Shown here one piece after another: positions 1 to 5,014 of a DNA stretch of 8,110 nt; position 1 is the stretch's first letter; each line of letters opens with the position of its first letter. The position numbers and the translations under genes were made by a program. The notes under the pieces are model-generated. The model saw only the letters and a list, made by a program, of their open reading frames with translations, did not search any database and had not been told where the DNA came from. The stretch is from Actinomycetes bacterium (GTDB taxonomy: Bacteria; Actinomycetota; Actinomycetes; JAJYSQ01): NCBI GenBank assembly GCA_021793495.1, contig JAJYSQ010000051.1, positions 1 through 8,110 of the forward strand. Direction: 5' to 3'.

Positions 1-98
1 ATCTCGAGCGGACCCGTCAGCTGCTCAAGCAAGCCCTGGCCAAGCTGGCACACCCGTCTGCGCAAGCCCGGCTCGTGGAGCATCTCACGGGACGTTGA
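1..98 (+). CDS. RNA polymerase sigma-70 family factor, C-terminal end (partial)
   Basis: The reading frame is open from the left edge (first whole codon at base 3) to a TGA at 96-98 and gives 31 residues. The stretch ERTRQLLKQALAKLAHPS resembles the end of sigma region 4.2 in group 1/2 factors, where a helix of the form RERxRQIExxALxKLRHPS follows the DNA-recognition helix that reads the -35 element. The final residues (QARLVEHLTGR) fit the usual short tail after that motif. The role inferred is promoter recognition as part of RNA polymerase holoenzyme. The rest of the gene lies to the left, so the group (housekeeping or alternative) cannot be decided. The conserved isoleucine and glutamate after RQ are replaced by LLK, which argues for an alternative group 2 or 3 factor over the primary one. 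The identification rests on one short motif. Confidence 0.66.
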   Translation, partial: LERTRQLLKQALAKLAHPSAQARLVEHLTGR

Positions 99-136
99 CG
101 CCGAGGGCGGGGCGAGGAACGGCTCGACCGGCGACC

Positions 137-155
137 ACGCACCTGACCGGTGCGT
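137..155 (+). terminator. Candidate hairpin between sigma factor and NUDIX gene
   Basis: A perfect 7-bp inverted repeat, ACGCACC at 137-143 and GGTGCGT at 149-155, encloses a 5-base loop. It lies 39 bp after the sigma-factor stop and 27 bp before the NUDIX start. No T-run follows, so it is not a classic intrinsic terminator, although U-poor terminators are common in high-GC actinobacteria. It could equally be a leader structure for the NUDIX gene, or chance. Confidence 0.3.
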
Positions 156-169
156 CCATCAGACACGGT

Positions 170-174
170 AGGAG
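170..174 (+). promoter_or_regulatory. Ribosome binding site of the NUDIX gene
   Basis: AGGAG lies seven bases before the ATG at 182. It decides the start: the frame is open further upstream, with a possible TTG at 95, but no comparable site precedes that codon. Confidence 0.75.
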
Positions 175-181
175 CACAACC

Positions 182-739
182 ATGACTGGACAAGGCGGCG
201 TACGGCTTCGCGTCTCGGTGGCGGTGGTCCGGGGCCAGGAGCTGCTCGTGGTGCGCCGCGAGCGCTCCGGGCAGGTCACCTGGGTCCTGCCCGGGGGCGA
301 TCCGCGTCCCGGTGAGGGGATCGCCGCGTGCGCGCGGCGGGAGGTCGTCGAGGAGACCGGGCTGGACGTCCACCCCGCGCGGATTGCCTTCGCGTCCGAG
401 ACCATCGACCCGACGCGCCACGAGCGCACCGTCGAGCTGGTGTTCCTGGCCATGGTCGCACGCGGGTCCGGCGACCCCGAGCCGGTCGAGGACGGGATGC
501 GGCCGTGCTTCGTCGGGCTGGACACGCTGGGGTCGTTGGACCTGCGGCCGCCGATCGCCGGGTACCTGCGCGGCCTGCGTGGATCGGGCCTGCGTGGATC
601 GGGCCTGCGTGGATCGGGCCTGAGCCGGACGGCACCCTTCCTCGGCAACCTCTGGCGGGATCAGGCGCTCGTCGCCGGCGGGCAGGCGACGAGCCGGACG
701 GACGATGACGACGAGGACGCGGTGGTGCTCAGCGGGTGA
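182..739 (+). CDS. NUDIX hydrolase
   Basis: This 185-residue protein should hydrolyse a nucleoside diphosphate linked to another moiety (X) in the cytoplasm. The complete Nudix box is at residues 39-61: G39, five residues, E45, seven residues, then REVVEETGL (R53, E54, E57, E58, G60). The glutamates of REVVEE bind the catalytic metal. The N-terminal strand (VRLRVSVAVVRGQELLVVRR) and the WVLPGG lead-in are typical of the family. The substrate cannot be read from the sequence. Near the C-terminus three tandem LRGSG units (residues about 131-145) lie between YLRGL and SRTAPFLGNLWR and come from a 15-bp DNA repeat. The tail then ends in an acidic TDDDDED patch. The start at 182 is supported by AGGAG seven bases upstream. 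The gene is 83 bp downstream of the sigma-factor tail on the same strand and overlaps the convergent enolase gene by 11 bp. Confidence 0.9.
   Translation: MTGQGGVRLRVSVAVVRGQELLVVRRERSGQVTWVLPGGDPRPGEGIAACARREVVEETGLDVHPARIAFASETIDPTRHERTVELVFLAMVARGSGDPEPVEDGMRPCFVGLDTLGSLDLRPPIAGYLRGLRGSGLRGSGLRGSGLSRTAPFLGNLWRDQALVAGGQATSRTDDDDEDAVVLSG
572..622 (+). repeat. 15-bp tandem repeat, three copies plus a partial copy
   Basis: GGCCTGCGTGGATCG occurs three times without mismatch at 572-586, 587-601 and 602-616, followed by a partial GGCCTG at 617-622. Because the unit is a multiple of three it stays in frame and adds LRGSG blocks to the NUDIX protein. Identity at the DNA level indicates recent slippage or duplication. 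Confidence 0.97.
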
Positions 740-2006
740 GCCCGTAGGGGATCTGCGGGTCCCGGTGGGAGATCAGCACCAGCCGGTTGTACTTGGCGAC
801 CCGCTCACCGCGGGCCGGGGCACCCGTCTTGAGCTGCCCGCACCCGCTGGCCACCGCCAGGTCGGCGATGAAGTCGTCCGGGGTCTCCCCGGAACGGTGG
901 CTGACGAAGGCGCCGTACCCGCCCTGTCGGCACACGGCCAGCGCCTCGAGGGTCTGGGTCACCGTGCCGATCTGGTTCACCTTGATCAGCGCGGCGTTCG
1001 CGATGCCGTCGGCGATCCCCTGGCGGATGACCGCCGGGTTCGTGGTGAAGTTGTCGTCGCCGACCAGCTCGATCCGCCCACCCAGCCGTGCCGTCAGCTC
1101 ACGCCACCCAGCGTCGTCGTCCTCGGCCACCCCGTCCTCCAGCAGCCGGATCGGGAACCGCTCGACCATGCCCTGGTACCGGTCGACCATCTCGGAGCTG
1201 GACAGCCGACGCCCGCCGACCGAATACCCCTGCGCGTCGTGGAACCCGTTGGCCGCCGGGTCCATGGCCAGCATCACCCCGTCGGGACCCGGACGGTATC
1301 CGGCGGACTCGATGGCGTCGACCAGCAGGGCGCAGGCGTCCTCCGGCTCGGTGAGGTCTGGGGCGAACCCGCCCTCGTCGCCCAGCCCGGTGGGCATCCC
1401 CGCCGCATGCAGCCGCGCGCGCAGCGCCGCGTACACCTCGGCCCCGGCCCGGACCGCCTCGGCGATGCTGGGCGCACCGACCGGGGCGATCATGAACTCC
1501 TGGAATGCCAGCGCGTTCTGCGCGTGCGCCCCGCCATTGACCACGTTGAAGTGGGGCACCGGGATCCGCGGTGCGACACCGTCGAGCAGCGGAAGTGTCG
1601 CGAGGCTGCGGTACAGCGGCAGCCCGGCCTGGTGGGCGAATCCGCGAGCTGCGGCCATCGACACCCCGACGATCGCGTTGGCTCCGAGCCGGTGCTTGTC
1701 GTCGGTGCCGTCCAGCGCGCACAACGCGTCGTCAACCTCGGCCTGGCTGGGCCAGGTCCGGCCGACGAGCAGCTCGGCGATCTCCCCGCGGACCGCGGCA
1801 ACCGCGCCGAGCACTCCCTGGCCGCCGAAGCGCTGCGGGTCATGGTCGCGCAGCTCGACCGCCTCGCCGCCGCCTGTGGAGGCCCCCGCGGGCACGCCCG
1901 TCTCGACCATCGAGCCGTCTGCCAGGGTGAGGGTGACCCACAGCGTGGGCCGGGCTCGGGAGTCCAGGATCTCGACCGCATCCGCGGCGGTGATGGTCAA
2001 AGCCAT
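729..2006 (-). CDS. eno: Enolase (phosphopyruvate hydratase), divergent form
   Basis: This 425-residue protein has the usual enolase length and should interconvert 2-phosphoglycerate and phosphoenolpyruvate in the cytoplasm with Mg2+. By alignment from memory with yeast enolase, the key residues are present: loop serine S43 in GASTG, H161 in NGGAHA, E170 in FQEFM, E211 in GDEGGFAP, metal ligands D249, E290 and D317, catalytic K342 in LIKVNQIGT, H370-R371-S372 in SHRSGE, and K393 in QLKTGA. It differs from the common bacterial form in several loops: PAGAS for PSGAS, PHFNVVNGGAHAQN for the usual MNIINGGxHADN, LLEDG for IEDP, and GAPARGER for GSLxRSER. This suggests a second actinobacterial enolase type rather than the housekeeping gene. 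ATG at 2006 is preferred over an upstream in-frame start at 2057 because enolases begin near MxxTIxxxxAxEILDSRxxPT and GAGG-type sites precede it at 2012-2015 and 2019-2024. Its 3' end overlaps the NUDIX gene. Confidence 0.93.
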   Translation of the reverse strand: MALTITAADAVEILDSRARPTLWVTLTLADGSMVETGVPAGASTGGGEAVELRDHDPQRFGGQGVLGAVAAVRGEIAELLVGRTWPSQAEVDDALCALDGTDDKHRLGANAIVGVSMAAARGFAHQAGLPLYRSLATLPLLDGVAPRIPVPHFNVVNGGAHAQNALAFQEFMIAPVGAPSIAEAVRAGAEVYAALRARLHAAGMPTGLGDEGGFAPDLTEPEDACALLVDAIESAGYRPGPDGVMLAMDPAANGFHDAQGYSVGGRRLSSSEMVDRYQGMVERFPIRLLEDGVAEDDDAGWRELTARLGGRIELVGDDNFTTNPAVIRQGIADGIANAALIKVNQIGTVTQTLEALAVCRQGGYGAFVSHRSGETPDDFIADLAVASGCGQLKTGAPARGERVAKYNRLVLISHRDPQIPYGLTR

Positions 2007-2262
2007 CGGGGCCTCGCTCTCCTCGTTGCTCCGTGCTGCCACTTGCCCTGCCGCCAAGGACCCTACTCACCCGCACCGAGCGCCCGACGGGCCGCCACCG
2101 CGTCCCGGCTCCGGCGCAACGCCCCGGTGCCGTGGCCTTCCCCGAGGTGATCACCGGACGTCGATTCCGGGCATCGCACGCGACGAAGCTCGCGTACCGC
2201 CGGGACCCTCCGGGCTGATGGCTTCTACCGAACCCGCCGCACGGCGCGAGGAGGTGGTTGCC
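2007..2262. promoter_or_regulatory. Divergent intergenic region, enolase and HyfC-like gene
   Basis: This 256-bp gap lies between two divergent starts and must hold the promoters of both. I see no convincing -35/-10 pair on either strand. It contains a perfect 10-bp palindrome, GGTGATCACC, at 2146-2155, and a 6-bp stem (ACGCGA at 2178-2183 with TCGCGT at 2190-2195). Either could be an operator, but neither is long enough to be sure. An in-frame ATG at 2218 upstream of the HyfC-like start has no good ribosome binding site. Confidence 0.4.
2248..2254 (+). promoter_or_regulatory. Ribosome binding site of the HyfC-like gene
   Basis: GAGGAGG lies eight bases before the ATG at 2263, a near-ideal Shine-Dalgarno site. 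It selects 2263 over the in-frame ATG at 2218 and over the long upstream open frame that merely mirrors the enolase gene. Confidence 0.8.
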
Positions 2263-2901
2263 ATGGGGGTCGTGGCGCTCGCCCTGCTGCACGCCGGAGC
2301 CATCGCCCGGGTGGAGGCGATGGTCGGCTCGCACCGCGGGCCCAGCGTCCTGCAGCCGTACCGCGACCTGGCCAAGCTCCTGCGCAAGGGGCAGGTGATC
2401 TCCGCCGGCGCCTCCTGGGTCTTCCGTGGGGCGCCGTTCGTCGCCTTCGCCTGCTACCTGACCGTCTCGGCGATCGTGCCGATCATCACCAGCCAGCCGC
2501 TGCCGCTGGCCTTCCTCGCCGATCTGATCGGCGGTGCGTTCGCGCTCGCCCTGGCCGGCTTCGCGATCTCGCTGGGCGGGCTGGACACCGCGAGCCCGCT
2601 GGGCGGCCTGGGTGCGGCCCGCGCCAGCTGGATCGGCAGCCTGGCCGAACCCGCGCTGATCCTGGTCTTCTTCACGGTCGGGGCGGTGTCCGCCTCGGAC
2701 AACCCGGCCGGTGCACCCGGGCCGGTGCACTACGAGACCGAAGCCACCCCGCTGTTCACCCGCTACCTCTACCGCCCGGTCGTACGAGCCGTCGAATGGT
2801 CGGCCGACCTGGTACGCCCGATCCAGTCCGGAGACGTCAACCTCTACCTGCTGTACGTGTTCCTGGCGATCCTCGCCGCGTACCTCGTCGCCGCGCTGTG
2901 A
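2263..2901 (+). CDS. Chimeric membrane protein: HyfC/NuoH N-half fused to HyfB-type C-tail
   Basis: This 212-residue, strongly hydrophobic protein has about five membrane segments (roughly residues 2-17, 55-75, 85-106, 126-144, 192-211). Residues 1-145 match the first half of the NuoH-like subunit of membrane hydrogenases (HyfC/HycD). They show HRGPSVLQPYRDLAKLLRK at 24-42, SWVFRGAPF at 51-59, GGLDTASPLGGLGAAR at 105-120 and LAEPALIL at 127-134. Full HyfC is about 315 residues and continues with a conserved acidic loop (EMGKIPFDVAEAEQE in E. coli HyfC); all of that is missing. Residues about 153-212 instead resemble the end of HyfB/NuoL-type antiporter-like subunits: a YLYRP stretch, VRPIQSG at 184-190 and a last helix starting NLYLLYVF. 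The gene is isolated, with no other hydrogenase or complex I gene in the window. A strong ribosome binding site suggests it is still translated. It may be a degenerate fusion, an assembly artefact or a new small membrane protein; function is unknown. Confidence 0.75.
   Translation: MGVVALALLHAGAIARVEAMVGSHRGPSVLQPYRDLAKLLRKGQVISAGASWVFRGAPFVAFACYLTVSAIVPIITSQPLPLAFLADLIGGAFALALAGFAISLGGLDTASPLGGLGAARASWIGSLAEPALILVFFTVGAVSASDNPAGAPGPVHYETEATPLFTRYLYRPVVRAVEWSADLVRPIQSGDVNLYLLYVFLAILAAYLVAAL
2703..2730 (+). repeat. Short direct repeat at the HyfC/HyfB fusion point
   Basis: GGCCGGTGCAC occurs at 2706-2716 and again at 2720-2730. Both copies are preceded by a C/G-rich run, with one extra G before the second. 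The 14-bp offset is not a multiple of three. The repeat sits at the boundary between the HyfC-like and HyfB-like parts of the reading frame. Confidence 0.9.
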
Positions 2902-4738
2902 TCGCGTCGAGCTGTCCCGCGGCCGGCGCGGCCGACTCCGCGAGGCGGGCAGCGACGCGCTCGAGCTCCGCGATCCGCGCCACCAGTCCGGCCAGCTCAC
3001 GGGCACGGACCTCCTGCCCGCTCGCGGCGATCGTGACCGCGGCGTCCAGCGCCCCCAGCAGCCCATCGGCCATCTGCTCGTTGCGCCGGGAGACCTCGGC
3101 ACGCAGCCGGCGGCCGGTGGCGTCGATGCGTGACGCCAGGTCCGAACGCACCCGGCCGAGCTGACGGTCGACGAGCAGGTCCACCTGCTCCAGCACCCAC
3201 GTGTCGGTCCGCCGACGGGCGACAGGGCCGGGCAGGTGACGGCGTACCGACCCGGCGAGCAGGTCGGTGACCCCGGCGTCGTCGGAGAAGTAGTAGGCGA
3301 ACCGGTCGTCCTCGGCCAGCCGCACGCGCTCGACCGGTACCGTGAGCTGCAGACCCAGCAACTCGCTGGCGGCCTGCCGCACGGAGGCGACCCTCGCGTC
3401 CAGGTCGGATGCCAACCGGTCGTCCAGGTCGCGAAGGGCCTGCGCAACCCACGAGGTCTGCTCGGCACGCCAGCCCTCGACCGCCTCGCGGACCATGTCG
3501 ATGACGAAGCTGCGACCCTTCTGCTCCCGCTCGGTGCTGCGCGCATCGGCCAGCACGGTCTGCTGGAAGCGCGCCACCCGGACCCGCAGGGTCTCGATGA
3601 TCCGCGCGGCGGCCCGCTCGGACCGACGATCGAGCTCGGCGAGCAGCCGGTCCTGGGTCGCCACCGCGATCGCCAGCGCATCCTGCCCGGCAGAGGCGAC
3701 CTCGCCGATGCGTTGGCGGAACACCGTCACCCGCTGCCGGTCATCACCGTCGGCCAGCTCGTGGGCGCGCTGGGTCAGGCGGGCCGCGTCGAGACCGGCG
3801 ACGGCGAGGCGCTGCCCGTGACGGGCCAGTGAGATCGTCAGCGCCTGCCTCCGGTGGGTCCCCAGCCAGCCGACCAGCTCGGTCTCGAAGGCGGCAAACC
3901 CGCTGTCCCGTACGGCCTGCTCGTCTCCACGAAGCCGAGCAGCGAGCGCGTCGCGGGCCGAGCATGCAGAGAACGGCACGTCGGTACCCAAGATGGGCTC
4001 GAGTGCTCGCCGGGTGAACTCCCGGACGCTCGCCAGCTCCTGCGCGTCGAGCCGGTCGGCCTTGTTGAGCACGACGCTGACCCGCACGGCGGCCTGGGCG
4101 ACCTGGACGAGCAGGTCGTGCTCGGCCTGGGAGATCGGCGGGTCGGAGGTCAGGACGAACACGGCGGCGTCCATGGTGGCCATGGACGCGACCGCCTGCA
4201 CGGTGTTGTGGGTGTACACCGATCCGGTACCGGGCGTGTCCACCAGCTCCAGGCCGGGCACCGCCAGGGGGGTGGTCAGCTCGACGGTCACCTCACGGAC
4301 CGCGCGCACGTTGCCGGGGTTGCCGGTCTCGGTGACGAACTCGGCGAGCTCACTCAACGAGTGCTCGGACGCGTCCGGCGCTGCTGGTCGGGCACCGGTG
4401 CCCGTCCCGGCCGAACCGGGTACCAGCTGGACGCGAACCACGTCACGGTCCCCGGCGCGGACCGTGGTGGGTATCGCGGTCAGCGGCGTCACCCCCATCG
4501 GCAGGACGTCCCGGCCGAGCAGCGCGTTGACCAGGGTGCTCTTGCCGCGCTTGGCCTCACCGACGATGGCCACCCGCAACCGCTGGGTCGCCAGGCGCCG
4601 GAGCAGCTCACCCGGCTCGGGATGCTCGGGGCCCAGCAGGTCGGCCAACCGCTGCAGGAGCCCGGCAAGCCCTCCGGAACCTTCGGTGCCTGCCGCCTGG
4701 TCGGGCCGGACGGGGTCAGGAGCGGGTTGGGCGGGCAC
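2837..4738 (-). CDS. Dynamin-like GTPase
   Basis: This protein of about 633 residues has a dynamin-type GTPase domain followed by a long helical region. The motifs are G1 GEAKRGKS at about residues 60-67, G2 threonines in TPLTAIPTT at 84-92, G3 DTPG at 167-170 and G4 NKAD at 225-228. The remaining 350 or so residues are charged, alanine- and leucine-rich helix with heptad-like stretches, as expected for a stalk. Bacterial dynamin-like proteins bind and remodel the cytoplasmic membrane, for example in division or membrane repair. No clear transmembrane hairpin is visible, so membrane contact would have to be peripheral. Many bacterial members occur as adjacent pairs; no partner is present here. 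A GTG at 4738 is preferred because AGGAGG (4743-4748) lies just upstream, though the 4-base spacing is short. GTG at 4756 is the alternative and would add six residues. The 3' end overlaps the convergent HyfC-like gene by 65 bp. Confidence 0.9.
   Translation of the reverse strand: MPAQPAPDPVRPDQAAGTEGSGGLAGLLQRLADLLGPEHPEPGELLRRLATQRLRVAIVGEAKRGKSTLVNALLGRDVLPMGVTPLTAIPTTVRAGDRDVVRVQLVPGSAGTGTGARPAAPDASEHSLSELAEFVTETGNPGNVRAVREVTVELTTPLAVPGLELVDTPGTGSVYTHNTVQAVASMATMDAAVFVLTSDPPISQAEHDLLVQVAQAAVRVSVVLNKADRLDAQELASVREFTRRALEPILGTDVPFSACSARDALAARLRGDEQAVRDSGFAAFETELVGWLGTHRRQALTISLARHGQRLAVAGLDAARLTQRAHELADGDDRQRVTVFRQRIGEVASAGQDALAIAVATQDRLLAELDRRSERAAARIIETLRVRVARFQQTVLADARSTEREQKGRSFVIDMVREAVEGWRAEQTSWVAQALRDLDDRLASDLDARVASVRQAASELLGLQLTVPVERVRLAEDDRFAYYFSDDAGVTDLLAGSVRRHLPGPVARRRTDTWVLEQVDLLVDRQLGRVRSDLASRIDATGRRLRAEVSRRNEQMADGLLGALDAAVTIAASGQEVRARELAGLVARIAELERVAARLAESAAPAAGQLDAITARRRGTRRGSPGTRTAGRG
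2920..2934. other. Short GC-only inverted repeat after the HyfC-like gene
   Basis: CGGCCG at 2920-2925 and at 2929-2934 flank a 3-base GCG loop, 18 bp past the HyfC-like stop and inside the 3' coding part of the dynamin-like gene. It could form a compact hairpin that ends the plus-strand transcript, but there is no T-run and such GC-only repeats are common by chance here. Confidence 0.25.
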
Positions 4739-4742
4739 GGCA

Positions 4743-4748
4743 CCTCCT
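4743..4748 (-). promoter_or_regulatory. Ribosome binding site of the dynamin-like gene
   Basis: Read on the minus strand this is AGGAGG, four bases before the GTG at 4738. No comparable site precedes the alternative GTG at 4756. Confidence 0.55.
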
Positions 4749-4760
4749 GACGGCACTGCC

Positions 4761-4781
4761 CGGACACGCCGGGCGCGTCCG
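4761..4781 (-). promoter_or_regulatory. 21-bp imperfect palindrome in the dynamin-like gene leader
   Basis: CGGACACGCC (4761-4770) and GGCGCGTCCG (4772-4781) are inverted copies matching at 9 of 10 positions around a single G. In minus-strand RNA the one mismatch becomes a G-U pair, giving about nine stem pairs, 12 bases upstream of the AGGAGG site. It could be a protein-binding operator or a leader hairpin that affects translation. Confidence 0.4.
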
Positions 4782-4811
4782 CGGGTGGTCAGGGACCGTT
4801 GGCCTTCGCGG

Positions 4812-4839
4812 GCTGCCGGTGCTCGGTGGCACCGGTAGC
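4812..4839. promoter_or_regulatory. 11-bp inverted repeat with 6-bp spacer (candidate operator or hairpin)
   Basis: GCTGCCGGTGC (4812-4822) and GCACCGGTAGC (4829-4839) are inverted copies matching at 10 of 11 positions around TCGGTG. In plus-strand RNA the one mismatch becomes a G-U pair. It is the longest dyad I found in a non-coding part of the window and lies about midway between two divergent starts. That position suits an operator for one or both genes. Confidence 0.45.
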
Positions 4840-4965
4840 GACCCGTCAGCGCGGTTGTCGGCGAGCCCCTCCGCCGTGGTGATCTGCCCGATGAGTCTAG
4901 CCTCGTCGCACTGGCTGGACGACCCCGGCGGGCGCCGGTGAGACTGGACGGCGATCGGCGTCACC

Positions 4966-4995
4966 CCGCCAGGACGCTGCCCGCCAGGACGCTGC
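4966..4995 (+). repeat. 15-bp tandem duplication upstream of the protease gene
   Basis: CCGCCAGGACGCTGC occurs at 4966-4980 and again, perfectly and without a gap, at 4981-4995. It ends six bases before the AGAAGGAG ribosome binding site, so it lies in the leader of the protease gene. Confidence 0.95.
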
Positions 4996-5001
4996 CCCAC
5001 C

Positions 5002-5009
5002 AGAAGGAG
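5002..5009 (+). promoter_or_regulatory. Ribosome binding site of the protease gene
   Basis: AGAAGGAG lies five bases before the ATG at 5015 and fixes this start for a protein with no signal peptide. Confidence 0.8.
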
Positions 5010-5014
5010 CCCGG

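Larger units (their letters stand above)
4757..5014. promoter_or_regulatory. Divergent intergenic region, dynamin-like and protease genes
   Basis: This region of about 258 bp between two divergent starts should contain both promoters. It holds three dyad elements (4761-4781, 4812-4839 and 4925-4938, the last being CCGGCG-GG-CGCCGG) and a 15-bp tandem duplication at 4966-4995. On the minus strand TAGACT (4899-4894) with TCGTCC 17 bp upstream (4922-4917) is a weak promoter candidate for the dynamin-like gene. No convincing plus-strand promoter is visible. Confidence 0.45.

Noticed and set aside
95..181. TTG start at 95 for the NUDIX gene
   Set aside because: It overlaps the sigma-factor stop and has no ribosome binding site, while ATG at 182 has AGGAG at ideal spacing and matches the expected family N-terminus.
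85..648. Minus-strand open frame with repeated PDPRR units
   Set aside because: The repeat is the 15-bp DNA repeat read on the wrong strand; the NUDIX box on the plus strand and its ribosome binding site are decisive.
705..2150. Long plus-strand open frame (481 codons) opposite the enolase gene
   Set aside because: The translation has no recognisable domain and mirrors enolase codons in a high-GC genome; enolase is certain on the other strand.
787..2262. N-terminal extension of the HyfC-like frame through the enolase gene
   Set aside because: It is the antisense shadow of enolase. The strong GAGGAGG site and the family-like N-terminus both place the start at 2263.
1840..3681. 613-codon minus-strand open frame spanning three genes
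   Set aside because: It overlaps the enolase start, the HyfC-like gene and the dynamin-like gene in another frame, is very Arg/Pro/Ser-rich and has no domain.
3854..4750. Plus-strand open frames opposite the dynamin-like GTPase
   Set aside because: The GTPase motifs on the minus strand are unambiguous; the opposing translations are low-complexity and lack any family signature.
4925..4938. CCGGCG-GG-CGCCGG palindrome as an operator
   Set aside because: Composed only of G and C with a short half-site; expected often by chance at this base composition. It is noted only within the intergenic entry.
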